A DNA stretch of 64,000 bases from CAIWHR01 sp963781285 (GTDB lineage Bacteria > Pseudomonadota > Gammaproteobacteria > Burkholderiales > Casimicrobiaceae): assembly GCA_963781285.1 (NCBI GenBank), contig CAWAFI010000017.1, positions 186,001-250,000 on the forward strand, given 5' to 3'. The position numbers and the translations under genes are program-made. This document shows, one piece after another, positions 18,654 through 27,643 of the stretch. The notes below the pieces were generated by a model that saw only the letters and a program-made list of their open reading frames with translations, searched no databases and was not told where the DNA came from. Each line of letters opens with the position of its first letter. The first letter of the stretch is position 1.

Positions 18654-19394
18654 ATGCCCGAAACGCCGCCACTCCCCGGTTCGGCCACGCCGCCGCCGGC
18701 GCACCTGCATCCGCGCATCGTGCCCTGGGAGCATGCGCTCGCCTGGTACGAGGAGGCGTTGCGTCTGTTCAAGCACGCGCCTGCGACCTGGATGGGACTC
18801 GCCGTCATAACGTTTGCGACCGAGCTCGCTCTCCGGGTGACGCCCGGCGCGGGCGCGCTCCTCGGCGAGATCATCACGCCACTCGTCGCCTGCGGCCTCG
18901 TCTATGCCGCCGCCGCCGCGGACCGACGGGCCGCGCTCTCGCTGGGGTTCGCCGTTGCGGCGTTCCGCGCCGGCAGCGGCGCCATCGCGGCCATCGTCGC
19001 GGCGAGCCTGTTCGCGTTTGCCGCGCAGGCGCTCGCCGCGTGGTGGATCGCCGACGTCAACCTGTTCGTGTCCGCCGGCGGATCGGGGAACTCTCGGCCG
19101 TTGCGATCCTCGGCATCCAGGCGACCGGCAGTCCTTGTTTCCCTCCCGGTCACTTTCGTCCCGTTCCACGTGCTGTTCGAGCGCGTGCCGCCCGGCGCCG
19201 CCTTTGCCGCAAGCTGGAATGCGTTTGCACTCAATACGCTGCCGCTCCTCGTCTATGCCGCAGCGTCGATGGTGCTGCTGGGCATCAGTTTTCTGACGCT
19301 GGGGCTGGGCCTCGTGCTGGCGCTGCCGCTGTGGGCCGGGTCGAGCTACGCGGCGTGGAAGGACATCTTCGGCGTGCGCGATGCGCCCGAGTGA
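18654..19394 (+). CDS. Polytopic membrane protein, BPSS1780-like, with an out-of-frame patch
   Basis: About 246 residues with a soluble N-terminus (VPWEHALAWYEEALRLFKHAP) and six or so hydrophobic helices. It resembles uncharacterised Betaproteobacterial membrane proteins I know as the BPSS1780 family; function unknown. Residues about 142-158 (GSGNSRPLRSSASRRPA) are hydrophilic and out of character. In the next frame the same bases encode IGELSAVAILGIQATG, a plausible membrane helix, after which VLVSLPVTFVPFHVLFE resumes. So a pair of compensating indels near 19078 and 19129 is likely. It starts seven bases after livF; a link to transport is not established. Confidence 0.72.
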   Translation: MPETPPLPGSATPPPAHLHPRIVPWEHALAWYEEALRLFKHAPATWMGLAVITFATELALRVTPGAGALLGEIITPLVACGLVYAAAAADRRAALSLGFAVAAFRAGSGAIAAIVAASLFAFAAQALAAWWIADVNLFVSAGGSGNSRPLRSSASRRPAVLVSLPVTFVPFHVLFERVPPGAAFAASWNAFALNTLPLLVYAAASMVLLGISFLTLGLGLVLALPLWAGSSYAAWKDIFGVRDAPE

Positions 19395-19407
19395 ACCGCC
19401 GCGGTCG

Positions 19408-19683
19408 TCAACCGGTCGGCCGCCAGTCGAACCGTGCATGGGCTTCGATCGCCGCGTCGATGACGTCGACGCGGGTTACGCGCGCCGCCGGCGGCCCGCG
19501 TCGGCACCAGGCGATGACCGCCTCGACTGCGGCGGTCTCGCCCTGCACCAGCGCCTCGACGGTCCCGTCACGGTGATTGCGCACCCAGCCTGCGACGCCG
19601 TGCTCGTTGGCGGCCTCGACCATCGCATAGCGGTAGCCGACGCCCTGCACGCCGCCGTGGATTACGAGCCGGCGCGCGATCAT
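19408..19683 (-). CDS. acyP: Acylphosphatase
   Basis: A 91-residue enzyme hydrolysing acyl phosphates. The phosphate-binding loop GGVQGVGYR ends in catalytic Arg18, and the second catalytic residue, Asn36, sits in GWVRNHRDGTVEAL. Length and both residues match the family. It is the last gene of the minus-strand series that includes hemF and the Nudix hydrolase, four bases after the latter, so probably in the same transcript. Its cellular substrate is unclear, as for most bacterial acylphosphatases. Confidence 0.94.
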   Translation of the reverse strand: MIARRLVIHGGVQGVGYRYAMVEAANEHGVAGWVRNHRDGTVEALVQGETAAVEAVIAWCRRGPPAARVTRVDVIDAAIEAHARFDWRPTG

Positions 19684-19687
19684 CGCG

Positions 19688-20248
19688 TCAACGCGACAGC
19701 CGCCGCGCGTAGAGTAGCAGCGCCGTGACGGTCTTGGCGTCGGTGATCTCGCCGCGATCGAGCGCCGCGAGCATCTCGTCGAGGCTCATGATGACGACGT
19801 CGAGAAATTCGCCGTCGTCGAGCTGCGCGCCGACGTGGGTCAGCCCTTCGGCGACGTAGACGTCGATCTTTTCGTTCGTGTACGAGATCAGCGTGTGGAT
19901 CGTGCCCAGCGACGTCCACGTCGTCGCCACGTAGCCCGCTTCTTCCTTGAGTTCCCGTTGCGCGGTGAAGAGTTCTTCCTCGCCCGGATCGAGCTTGCCC
20001 GCCGGAAATTCGATGAACACGCGGTCCAGCGGATACCGGTACTGCCGCACGATGACGAGACGGCCATCGGGCAACACCGGCACGATCAGCACGGCACCCG
20101 GATGGACGATGTGCTCGCGCGTCGCCAGTTTGCCGTCGGGGAGGCGCACGGTATCGCGGCGCACGTGCAGCAGCTTGCCGTCGAACACCGGTTCCGACGA
20201 CACCTTCGTCTCGATCAGGTGCGAATCGTCACGGCTGTCTGCGGTCAT
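19688..20248 (-). CDS. Nudix hydrolase, ADP-ribose pyrophosphatase type
   Basis: A 186-residue Nudix enzyme probably cleaving ADP-ribose or related nucleotide sugars. The Nudix box is complete: GKLDPGEEELFTAQRELKEE followed by AGYV. The upstream VRQYRYPLDRVFIEFPAG is characteristic of the ADP-ribose branch. I chose ATG 20248, which overlaps the hemF stop by four bases (20245-20248); a longer frame from 20788 translates only antisense of hemF. Coupled to hemF, with acyP four bases downstream. Confidence 0.92.
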   Translation of the reverse strand: MTADSRDDSHLIETKVSSEPVFDGKLLHVRRDTVRLPDGKLATREHIVHPGAVLIVPVLPDGRLVIVRQYRYPLDRVFIEFPAGKLDPGEEELFTAQRELKEEAGYVATTWTSLGTIHTLISYTNEKIDVYVAEGLTHVGAQLDDGEFLDVVIMSLDEMLAALDRGEITDAKTVTALLLYARRLSR

Positions 20249-21156
20249 TGCCCACCAGTCCAATCCTTGACAACGAGGAAGTCGGTATAGAGCCGTGCCT
20301 CCGCCGTGCCGGGCGCGGGCTTCCAGTCGTAGCGCCACTTCACGACCGGAGGCAGCGACATCAGGATCGCCTCGGTGCGGCCGTTCGACTGCAGGCCGAA
20401 CAGCGTACCGCGATCCCAGACCAGATTGAACTCGACGTAGCGCCCGCGGCGGTAGGCCTGGAAGTCGCGCTCGCGCTCGCCGTAGGGCGTGTCCTTGCGC
20501 CGTTGCAGGATCGGCGCATACGCATCGAGGAAACGATCGCCGACGCTTTGCGTCAATGCCAGGCAGCGGTCGAACCCACCCTCGCTCAGATCGTCGAAGA
20601 AAATACCGCCGACGCCTCGCGGCTCGCTCCTGTGCTTGAGGTAGAAGTATTCGTCGCACCAGCGCTTGTACTTCGCGTGCACGCCATCGCCGAACGGCGC
20701 GAGCGCATCGCGGCACGTGCGGTGGAAATGGACGGCGTCCGCCTCGAAGCCGTAGTAGGGCGTCAGGTCCATGCCACCGCCGAACCACCAGGCGTCCTCT
20801 TCCGCGGCGGAGCGCGCATGCGCGACGAACAGTCGCACGTTCATGTGGACGGTCGGCGCGTACGGGTTACGCGGATGCAGCACCAGCGATACGCCGAGGG
20901 CCTCCCATGCGCGACCCGCGATGCCGGGTCGCGTTGCGGTCGCCGATGGCGGCAGCGCGGTGCCCTTGACGTGCGAAAAGTTGACCCCCGCGCGCTCGAA
21001 GACGTGGCCTTCCTCGAGCAACCGCGTGATCCCACCGCCTCCCTCGGAGCGCGCCCATTCGTCGCGCTGGAACGACTGCCCGTCGATCGCCTCGAGCCGC
21101 GCGACGATACGCGTCTGCAGGTCGAGGAAATATTCGCGGGGCGCGGTGACGTTCAT
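20245..21156 (-). CDS. hemF: Oxygen-dependent coproporphyrinogen III oxidase
   Basis: It converts coproporphyrinogen III to protoporphyrinogen IX with oxygen in heme synthesis, pointing to aerobic growth. The 303-residue length is typical. Conserved segments include VHMNVRLFVA, WWFGGGMDLTPYYGFEADAV, KHRSEPRGVGGIFFDDL and YVEFNLVWDRGTLFGLQSNG. The ATG at 21156 is the clear start. In other Betaproteobacteria hemF commonly sits between purD and nadD; here it follows purD, but the nadD block lies 21 kb away. Confidence 0.96.
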   Translation of the reverse strand: MNVTAPREYFLDLQTRIVARLEAIDGQSFQRDEWARSEGGGGITRLLEEGHVFERAGVNFSHVKGTALPPSATATRPGIAGRAWEALGVSLVLHPRNPYAPTVHMNVRLFVAHARSAAEEDAWWFGGGMDLTPYYGFEADAVHFHRTCRDALAPFGDGVHAKYKRWCDEYFYLKHRSEPRGVGGIFFDDLSEGGFDRCLALTQSVGDRFLDAYAPILQRRKDTPYGERERDFQAYRRGRYVEFNLVWDRGTLFGLQSNGRTEAILMSLPPVVKWRYDWKPAPGTAEARLYTDFLVVKDWTGGQ

Positions 21157-21247
21157 CGCCGTGGTCGGGTAGGGCTTTCAGATTACGTGAAAAACCGTTC
21201 GTTCGCCGCGAGAAGCGCGATCCGACCCCGGCTTGCGCTTGGCAGCG

Positions 21248-22537
21248 TCAGGCCCGGCGCGCGGAGACGGCGCGGTGCCCGATATCGGTGCGGTATTGCA
21301 TGCCGTCGAAATGGATATCTGCGATCGCAGCGTAGGCGGCGCGTTGTGCCTGTTTCACCGAATCGCCCAGCGCGGTCACGCACAGCACCCGGCCGCCGGT
21401 GACGACGATCCGGTCGCCATCGCGCGCCGTGCCCGCGTGGAACACCTTGCAATCCGGGTGCGTCTTTTCGTCGACGCGCTCGAGGCCGGCGATCGGATCA
21501 CCCCTGCGTGGCCGGTCGGGGTAGCCGTGGGCGGCGAGCACGACACCGAGCGCCGCGCGGCGATCCCACTCCGCATCGACGTGGTCGAGTGTGCCGTCGA
21601 CCGCATGCTCCACCAGCTCGAGCAGGTCCGACTTCAACCGCACCAGGATCGGTTGCGTCTCGGGATCACCCAAACGGCAGTTGAATTCGAGGACCTTGGG
21701 ATTGCCCGCGCTGTCGACCATCACACCGGCATAGAGGAAACCGGTGTACGGGATGCCGTCTGCGGCCATTCCGGATACCGCCGGCAGGATCACCTCGCGC
21801 ATGATCCGCGCGTGCAGCGCCGGTGTGACGACCGGCGCCGGCGAGTACGCGCCCATGCCGCCCGTGTTCGGTCCTTGGTCGCCGTCGAGAAGGCGCTTGT
21901 GGTCCTGCGACGATGCGAGCGGCAGCACGTTGCGGCCATCGACCATCACGATGAAGCTCGCCTCCTCGCCTTCGAGAAAGTCCTCGACGACGACGCGCGC
22001 GCCCGCCGTACCTAACGCGTTGCCGACGAGCATGGCGTCGATCGCCGCGTGTGCCTCCGCGACGGTGCCGGCGACGACCACGCCCTTGCCCGCGGCAAGG
22101 CCGTCGGCCTTGATGACGATCGGCGCGCCGCGCTCCGCCACGTACGCGCGCGCCGCGCCGGCGTCGGCGAAGGTATGGTAGTGCGCGGTCGGGATGCCGT
22201 GCCGCGCCAGGAACGCCTTCGCGTAATCCTTCGAGCTTTCGAGCTGAGCCGCGGCTTGCGTCGGCCCGAAGATCCGCAAGCCCGCCGCGCGGAACGCGTC
22301 CACGACACCGGCGGCGAGCGGCGCCTCGGGCCCGACGACCGTGAGCAGCACATGGTTCTGTTGCGCGAATGCGACCAGCTCGGGAAACGCGGTGGTGGGG
22401 GTATTGGTGAGTTCCGGCTCGAGCGCGGTGCCCGCGTTGCCGGGCGCGACAAAGACCTTGGCCACCCGCGGCGAGCGCGCCAGCTTCCACGCCAGCGCAT
22501 GTTCGCGGCCACCGCCGCCGATCACGAGCACGTTCAC
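21248..22537 (-). CDS. purD: Phosphoribosylamine-glycine ligase
   Basis: It makes glycinamide ribonucleotide in purine synthesis. The 429-residue protein starts MNVLVIGGGGREHALAWKLA and has the ATP-grasp segments VIKADGLAAGKGVVVA, PNTGGMGAYSPAPVVT and LEFNCRLGDPETQ. It follows pagP by ten bases and precedes hemF by 91 bases. With purH three genes upstream, this minus-strand series holds two steps of one pathway. Confidence 0.96.
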   Translation of the reverse strand: MNVLVIGGGGREHALAWKLARSPRVAKVFVAPGNAGTALEPELTNTPTTAFPELVAFAQQNHVLLTVVGPEAPLAAGVVDAFRAAGLRIFGPTQAAAQLESSKDYAKAFLARHGIPTAHYHTFADAGAARAYVAERGAPIVIKADGLAAGKGVVVAGTVAEAHAAIDAMLVGNALGTAGARVVVEDFLEGEEASFIVMVDGRNVLPLASSQDHKRLLDGDQGPNTGGMGAYSPAPVVTPALHARIMREVILPAVSGMAADGIPYTGFLYAGVMVDSAGNPKVLEFNCRLGDPETQPILVRLKSDLLELVEHAVDGTLDHVDAEWDRRAALGVVLAAHGYPDRPRRGDPIAGLERVDEKTHPDCKVFHAGTARDGDRIVVTGGRVLCVTALGDSVKQAQRAAYAAIADIHFDGMQYRTDIGHRAVSARRA

Positions 22538-22547
22538 GGCATCAGCT

Positions 22548-23138
22548 TCAGTCGAGCGCGATCCTGCCGAAAACGTAGAGCACGCTGCCGTTGTTGATGC
22601 CGCCGTTCAGCGTCGGAATGAACGTCGAGACCAGCGTGAACTTCTGGTAGCGCAGCGAAAACAACGGCAGGATCGCCGGGAACGGGATGCCATTCGCAAT
22701 ATCCGGGCGCTGGATGATTGCGACGGTGTAGCCCAGTCCCGGCTGGAGGCCGTCGCGCGGGCCCCAGTACGTCGACCACGCGTAGCCGAGATTGAACTCG
22801 GCGTTCTTGTGCGAATCGCTGAACACGAGGAAATACACGGTATCGGTATCGCCATTGTCGCGCTCCGTCGTGCGCGCCCAGCCGCCGCCCCAGGCATACT
22901 CGTTTTCCTGCGCGCGCGCCTCGGACGTCCAGGTCCACGGGACGTGCCATGCGTAGCCCGACAGCAGCAGCTCGTTACTGCCGTACTCGTAGGTGTCGGC
23001 GAGGCGGCGGCAGGCCGTGTTGACCCAGTCCCACAGATCGGCGCATTCGGCGGCCCGCACCGGTGCCGAAAAACCACACGCCAGAACCACCGCCAGGCAG
23101 GCCTGGATTCCCCATCGTTGCATTCGGCGCAGCCTCAT
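22548..23138 (-). CDS. pagP: Lipid A palmitoyltransferase PagP
   Basis: An outer-membrane beta-barrel enzyme that moves a palmitate from a phospholipid to lipid A, altering immune recognition and resistance to cationic peptides. The 196-residue protein has a signal peptide (IQACLAVVLACGFSAPVRA). By alignment with the E. coli enzyme from memory, the catalytic residues are present: His65 in YAWHVPW and Asp108-Ser109 in LVFSDSHKN. Further matches are WGGGWARTTERD, NLGYAWSTYW and the C-terminal barrel strands. It sits between purH and purD, two bases after the purH stop, so it would be transcribed with purine genes. Start ATG 23138; ATG 23123 is possible. Confidence 0.88.
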   Translation of the reverse strand: MRLRRMQRWGIQACLAVVLACGFSAPVRAAECADLWDWVNTACRRLADTYEYGSNELLLSGYAWHVPWTWTSEARAQENEYAWGGGWARTTERDNGDTDTVYFLVFSDSHKNAEFNLGYAWSTYWGPRDGLQPGLGYTVAIIQRPDIANGIPFPAILPLFSLRYQKFTLVSTFIPTLNGGINNGSVLYVFGRIALD

Positions 23139-23140
23139 CG

Positions 23141-24709
23141 TCAGTGACGGAAATGCCGCACGCCGGTGAGCACCAGCGCAACGCCGCGCTCGTCGGCGGC
23201 GGCGATCACCTCGTCGTCGCGCACGCTGCCGCCCGGCTGAATCACCGCGACCGCGCCGTTGTCGGCAACGACATCGAGCCCGTCGCGGAACGGGAAGAAT
23301 GCGTCGGAGGCAACGACCGAGCCCGCGAGCGACAGGCCCGCATTCTTCGCCTTGATCGCAGCGAGGCGCGCCGAATCCACGCGGCTCATCTGGCCGGCCC
23401 CGATCCCCAGTGTGCGTCCGCCGGCGCAATGGACGATTGCGTTCGATTTCACGAATTTGGCCACGCGCCACGCGAACATAAGGTCCGCCATCTGTTCCGC
23501 CGTCGGCGCTCGCTGGGTGGCGACGCGCAGCTCCGTAGGCGACACGTTGCGCGCATCCGCCGTCTGCAGGAGGAAGCCGCCGCCGACGCGCTTGAAATCG
23601 AGCTGCTCCGGCGCACCGGGTAGCAGCGGCACCTCGAGCACGCGGACGTTCTTCTTCTGCCCGATCACAGTGACGGCGTCCGGTGCGTACCCGGGCGCGA
23701 TCAGCACTTCGAGAAATTGCGCCGACACCGCTTCAAGCGCGGCCACGTCCACGGGGCGGTTGAACGCGATAATGCCGCCAAATGCGGAAACCGGGTCCGT
23801 CGCCAATGCCATGCGGTAAGCGGCGAGCGGCGAAACCGCGATCGCAGCGCCGCACGGATTCGCGTGCTTGACGATTACGCATGCCGGCTCGGCGAACGAC
23901 TTCACGCACTCCCACGCCGCATCGGCATCGCCAATGTTGTTGTACGAGAGCTCCTTGCCCTGCAGCTGGTGGTACGTCGCGATCGTCCCGGCGGCCGGCG
24001 CTTCGTCCCGGTAGAATGCGGCGCGCTGATGCGGATTCTCGCCGTAGCGCAGGTCCTGTACCTTCGTTGCCTGCAGGTTGAAGCAATCGGGAAACAATGA
24101 GGCTGCGCCATCGGGGCCGCGCGCGGTCAGCCAGTTCGAGATCGCCCCCTCGTAGGCGGCCGTATGCGAGAAGGCCTTGCGCGCGAGCGCGAAGCGCGTC
24201 GCGGCCGACAACGCCCGGCCATTTGCCTCCAACTCGGCGAGTAGCGGGCCGTAGTCGGCCGGATCGACGATTACGCCGACGTGCTCCCAGTTTTTCGCCG
24301 CCGAGCGCACCATTGCCGGGCCGCCGATGTCGATGTTCTCGATCGCGTCGTCGATCGTGCAGCCGGGCTTCGCGACCACACGCCGAAACGGATAGAGGTT
24401 GACCACGACGAGGTCGATCGGCGGGATGCCGTGCCGTTCCAGCGCCGCGACATGCGCCGGCAAGTCGCGCCGCGCCAGAATGCCACCGTGTACTTTCGGG
24501 TGCAGCGTCTTGACCCGGCCGTCTAGCATTTCCGGAAACCCCGTGTAGACGCCCACTTCGACGACCGGGAGTCTGGCATCGGCGAGCGTCTTCGCCGTAC
24601 CGCCCGTGGACAAGAGCCGCACGCCTTGACGCGCGAGCCCGCGCGCGAACTCGACGACCCCGGTCTTATCGGAGACAGAAAGCAGCGCTTGCGTGATCGG
24701 AGCGGACAT
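23141..24709 (-). CDS. purH: Bifunctional AICAR formyltransferase / IMP cyclohydrolase
   Basis: It performs the last two steps of IMP synthesis. The 522-residue protein has the N-terminal MGS-like cyclohydrolase domain (ALLSVSDKTGVVEFARGLAR, GVRLLSTGGTAKTL, YTGFPEMLDGRVKTLHPKVH) and the C-terminal formyltransferase domain (GKELSYNNIGDADAAWECVK, VIVKHANPCGAAIA, the ending DEVIAAADERGVALVLTGVR). Start ATG 24709. It lies 114 bases downstream of fis, the same order as in other Betaproteobacteria, where ruvC usually follows; here pagP does. Confidence 0.96.
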   Translation of the reverse strand: MSAPITQALLSVSDKTGVVEFARGLARQGVRLLSTGGTAKTLADARLPVVEVGVYTGFPEMLDGRVKTLHPKVHGGILARRDLPAHVAALERHGIPPIDLVVVNLYPFRRVVAKPGCTIDDAIENIDIGGPAMVRSAAKNWEHVGVIVDPADYGPLLAELEANGRALSAATRFALARKAFSHTAAYEGAISNWLTARGPDGAASLFPDCFNLQATKVQDLRYGENPHQRAAFYRDEAPAAGTIATYHQLQGKELSYNNIGDADAAWECVKSFAEPACVIVKHANPCGAAIAVSPLAAYRMALATDPVSAFGGIIAFNRPVDVAALEAVSAQFLEVLIAPGYAPDAVTVIGQKKNVRVLEVPLLPGAPEQLDFKRVGGGFLLQTADARNVSPTELRVATQRAPTAEQMADLMFAWRVAKFVKSNAIVHCAGGRTLGIGAGQMSRVDSARLAAIKAKNAGLSLAGSVVASDAFFPFRDGLDVVADNGAVAVIQPGGSVRDDEVIAAADERGVALVLTGVRHFRH

Positions 24710-24823
24710 GCGCGTCGAGCGGGCGGCGGGCGCCTGCAGTACATGAGAAGATCGATCGGACGGCGTTACAGGCAGAAAGCGCGCTCAGGAATCCGCGCTT
24801 TCGCGCTTGGCCATCGAAGGGCG

Positions 24824-25078
24824 TCAACGGATCCCGTATTTGGACAGCTTGGCGCGCAGTGTGTTGCGATTCATCCCGAGCATGTCGGCGGCCTGCGTCT
24901 GGTTGCCGCCTGCGCGCTCCATCACCGATGCGATCAACGCGCGCTCGACGTGCGTGATCACCATGTCGTAGACGCCATGCGGCCGCTCACCGTCGAGCTT
25001 GCGAAAATACTCGTCGAGCGACTTCTCGACCGTCCTGCCGAGTTCATTGCCGCCATTGATGCGCAGTGTTTTTCTCAC
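24824..25078 (-). CDS. fis: Fis family nucleoid-associated DNA-binding protein
   Basis: A small DNA-bending regulator active in fast growth. The 84-residue protein has the dimerisation helices (LDEYFRKLDGERPHGVYDMV, ITHVERALIASVMERA) and the C-terminal helix-turn-helix GNQTQAADMLGMNRNTLRAK. The start is GTG 25078, overlapping the dusB stop (GTGA, 25075-25078). The dusB-fis arrangement is the same as in Enterobacteria, so Fis supply is set by the dusB promoter. Confidence 0.95.
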   Translation of the reverse strand: MRKTLRINGGNELGRTVEKSLDEYFRKLDGERPHGVYDMVITHVERALIASVMERAGGNQTQAADMLGMNRNTLRAKLSKYGIR

Positions 25079-26154
25079 GCGGCCAGGGCCTCCCCGCCCG
25101 TCAGCGATGGTGGTGACGCGCGGCCGAAGACGGTGCGCGCATCGACGATGTCCGCGTACCGTGCGCGGTAGTCGAGGCGCTCACCGCTTGCGGCGAGCGT
25201 GTCGAAATAGCGGTGGATTGCCGAGAGCTGTGCCTCGGGCGTTTCCGTCGCGTTGATTTCCCGGCGGAACGATTCGCCGCCCGCGAGATCCTTCGTGTAC
25301 CAGCCGAGGTGCTTGCGCGCGATGCGCGCGCCCGCCGCTTCGCCGTAGAACGCATAATGGTCGGCCAAATGGGTGATGATGGCCGCGCGCGCCTCTTCGA
25401 CCGTCGGCGGCGGCAGGTGCGCATCGTGGTCGAGGAAGTGGCGGATCTCGCGAAAGATCCACGGCCGGCCCTGCGCGGCTCGGCCGACCATGATCGCGTC
25501 CGCACCAGTGCGGGAGAGCACCTCCCGCGCCTGTTCCGCAGAATCGATGTCGCCGTTGGCGATCACTGGAATCCTTACCGATGCCTTCACCGCCCGAATC
25601 GTGTCGTACTCGACCGGTCCGACGTAGCCGCAGGCGCGCGTGCGACCGTGGACTGCGAGCGCGCGGACGCCCGCGGCCTCGGCGATTCTGGCAATGGCTA
25701 GCGCATTCCGATGCCCGGGGTGCGGGCCGGTCCGGATCTTCAGCGTCACCGGGACCGCGACCGCGCCGACAACCGCCTCGAGAATCGCCGCGACCAGGGT
25801 TTCGTTGCCGAGCAGTGCGGAACCCGCCGCGACGTTGCAGACCTTTTTCGCCGGGCACCCCATGTTGATATCGATGATCTGCGCGCCGCGCTCGACGTTG
25901 AAGCGCGCGGCGTCGGCCATCAGCGACGGATCGGCGCCCGCGATCTGCACGGCAATCGGTTCGACCTCGCCACGATGATCGGTGCGGCGCTGCGATTTTT
26001 CCGTAGTCCACAACTTCGGGTTCGACGCCACCATCTCGGAGATCGCGTAGCCCGCCCCGAATCGCTTGCACAGCTGGCGGAACGGCCGGTCCGTCACGCC
26101 GGCCATCGGCGCGACGACGAGGTTGTTCGCTATGTTGTAGGGTCCGATGTGCAC
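25075..26154 (-). CDS. dusB: tRNA-dihydrouridine synthase B
   Basis: An FMN enzyme that reduces uridine to dihydrouridine in the tRNA D-loop. With GTG 26154 as start it is 359 residues, beginning HIGPYNIANNLVVAPMAGVT. Features are the FMN-barrel NMGCPAKKV with the catalytic Cys, KIRTGP, VHGRTRACGYVGPVEYD and IANGDIDSAEQA. The frame is open further upstream to 26433, but that part lies across the promoter and has no family match. It is translationally coupled to fis. Confidence 0.94.
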   Translation of the reverse strand: MHIGPYNIANNLVVAPMAGVTDRPFRQLCKRFGAGYAISEMVASNPKLWTTEKSQRRTDHRGEVEPIAVQIAGADPSLMADAARFNVERGAQIIDINMGCPAKKVCNVAAGSALLGNETLVAAILEAVVGAVAVPVTLKIRTGPHPGHRNALAIARIAEAAGVRALAVHGRTRACGYVGPVEYDTIRAVKASVRIPVIANGDIDSAEQAREVLSRTGADAIMVGRAAQGRPWIFREIRHFLDHDAHLPPPTVEEARAAIITHLADHYAFYGEAAGARIARKHLGWYTKDLAGGESFRREINATETPEAQLSAIHRYFDTLAASGERLDYRARYADIVDARTVFGRASPPSLTGGEALAA

Positions 26155-26199
26155 GGCGGCGGTCGGAAAAAGAACGTGGAAAGGATGCGAGGGGAGCGG

Positions 26200-26230
26200 A
26201 TTATAACCGTTCCCGAACCGCGCGGCACAA
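26200..26230 (-). promoter_or_regulatory. dusB-fis promoter with GC-rich discriminator
   Basis: On the minus strand a perfect -10 TATAAT (26200-26205) lies 45 bases upstream of the dusB start. A weak -35 TTGTGC (26225-26230) is 19 bases before it. The bases just after the -10 read CCGCTCCCC, a GC-rich discriminator of the kind that makes rRNA and fis promoters sensitive to ppGpp. The remaining gap up to 26437 shows no gene or other clear signal. Confidence 0.6.
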
Positions 26231-26437
26231 CGCAAATCTTTTCGCGCAACGGTCAATGTGCGCCTGTCGCCGTGGCACGATTCTTGGATGCCGCGGCATG
26301 CGTCCCGGGCATCATTTGTGCGCGACTGGCGTCCACGTGACAGTGAAGATCCTTTGCGGCAACTAAGGGGTGATTTCGATGCCGGACAATGCGCGAACGT
26401 GTTGCTGGTGTGTCGGCCGAGGCCAATCGACACCGCG

Positions 26438-27595
26438 TTAACGCAAGCCGAACATCATCGCGTGCGTAAACGCGCGCTTCGCCGGTGGAACCGCGTCGAG
26501 AAGAGTGAGCGCCAACCCGCGCGGCCACCGCACGAACGGCAGATCGTTGCCGAAAAGGTTGACGAGGCCGTGCGTGAACGCAATACCGGCCCAGCGGTCC
26601 GGCCGGCGGGCACGCGCGTAGCGCTGCAGCATCGACCGATCGCCGATCGCCTCGCGCGGCACATCAAGCACCACTTGCGCGAGTTCGTACGCGTCGCGCA
26701 GGCCGACATTGAAGCCTTGGCCCGCTACCGGATGGAGCGTCTGCGCGGCATTGCCGACGACGACCGTGCGTGCGGCCGTCGCATCGCGCGCGTATTCCAG
26801 CACCAGTGGGAAAACGCGGCGGTCCGCCACCCGCGAAAAGCCGCGCGCCCGTGCGCCGCAATGCAGGGCGAGCTCCGCGAGAAAACGTGCGTCGTCGCAT
26901 GCGAGCAGCTGTTGCGCCCGCTCCGGCGTCGACGTCCAGATGAGCCCGTAGTGGTCGCCCTCGGGCAGGAGCGCGATGGGTCCGGCCGGCGTGAAGCGCT
27001 CGCAGGCGAGCCCGTCGGGCGGCGACGCTCGCCAGAGTTTCGCAACCACCGCGACCTGTCCGTAGTCGTGCCGTTGCCGCACGACGCCCGCGACTGCGGC
27101 GCCCGTACCGTCGGCGACGGCCGCGAGTCGCGCAAGGATCGGTTCGCCGTTGCCGCCTTCGGTTTCGACGGCGGCATACGCAGATGTGCCACCGACCGCC
27201 GTCGCCGCAACGCCGTGTCGAATCGTGATGCCGGCATGTGCGAGCGCGATGTCGAGCGCAGCCTGCAGCGCGCGATAGCGGACCACGTAACCGAGCGCGG
27301 GCAGCCCGGTCTCGGCCGCGCTGAGCCGCGCCGTCCCGAAGCCGCCGGCCTGCGAGATGTCGATGGCCGTAATGGGAGTGACGCCGCCCGGCGTCGCCGT
27401 GATTCCACCCCACACGCCGAGCCGATCGAGGATCAGCCGGGCACCGTGCGACAGCGCGAGCGAGCGGTCGCCGCGGGACGTCTCTCCTTCGGCGCGCGCA
27501 TCGAGCACGACCACGTCGAGATCGTCGTCAGCGAGCGCCAGCGCGAGCGTGGCGCCGACGGGACCCGCGCCAACGATGACAAGATCATGCAGCAT
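26438..27595 (-). CDS. FAD-dependent UbiH/UbiF-family hydroxylase
   Basis: A flavin monooxygenase of the ubiquinone-ring hydroxylase family, 385 residues. It begins MLHDLVIVGAGPVGATLALA (FAD-binding GxGxxG), has ADGTGAAVAGVVRQ in the middle and the C-terminal FAD motif TLHPVAGQGFNVGLRDAYEL. I chose ATG 27595, which places the FAD motif at the N-terminus as normal. It is 48 bases downstream of pepP, a linkage (pepP-ubiH) well known in Proteobacteria and supporting a role in ubiquinone synthesis. Which ring position it hydroxylates cannot be told. Confidence 0.9.
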   Translation of the reverse strand: MLHDLVIVGAGPVGATLALALADDDLDVVVLDARAEGETSRGDRSLALSHGARLILDRLGVWGGITATPGGVTPITAIDISQAGGFGTARLSAAETGLPALGYVVRYRALQAALDIALAHAGITIRHGVAATAVGGTSAYAAVETEGGNGEPILARLAAVADGTGAAVAGVVRQRHDYGQVAVVAKLWRASPPDGLACERFTPAGPIALLPEGDHYGLIWTSTPERAQQLLACDDARFLAELALHCGARARGFSRVADRRVFPLVLEYARDATAARTVVVGNAAQTLHPVAGQGFNVGLRDAYELAQVVLDVPREAIGDRSMLQRYARARRPDRWAGIAFTHGLVNLFGNDLPFVRWPRGLALTLLDAVPPAKRAFTHAMMFGLR

Positions 27596-27643
27596 GGATG
27601 CGATGCGCGATGCCGCTACGCCTGTACGGCTGCGGCTCGACAC

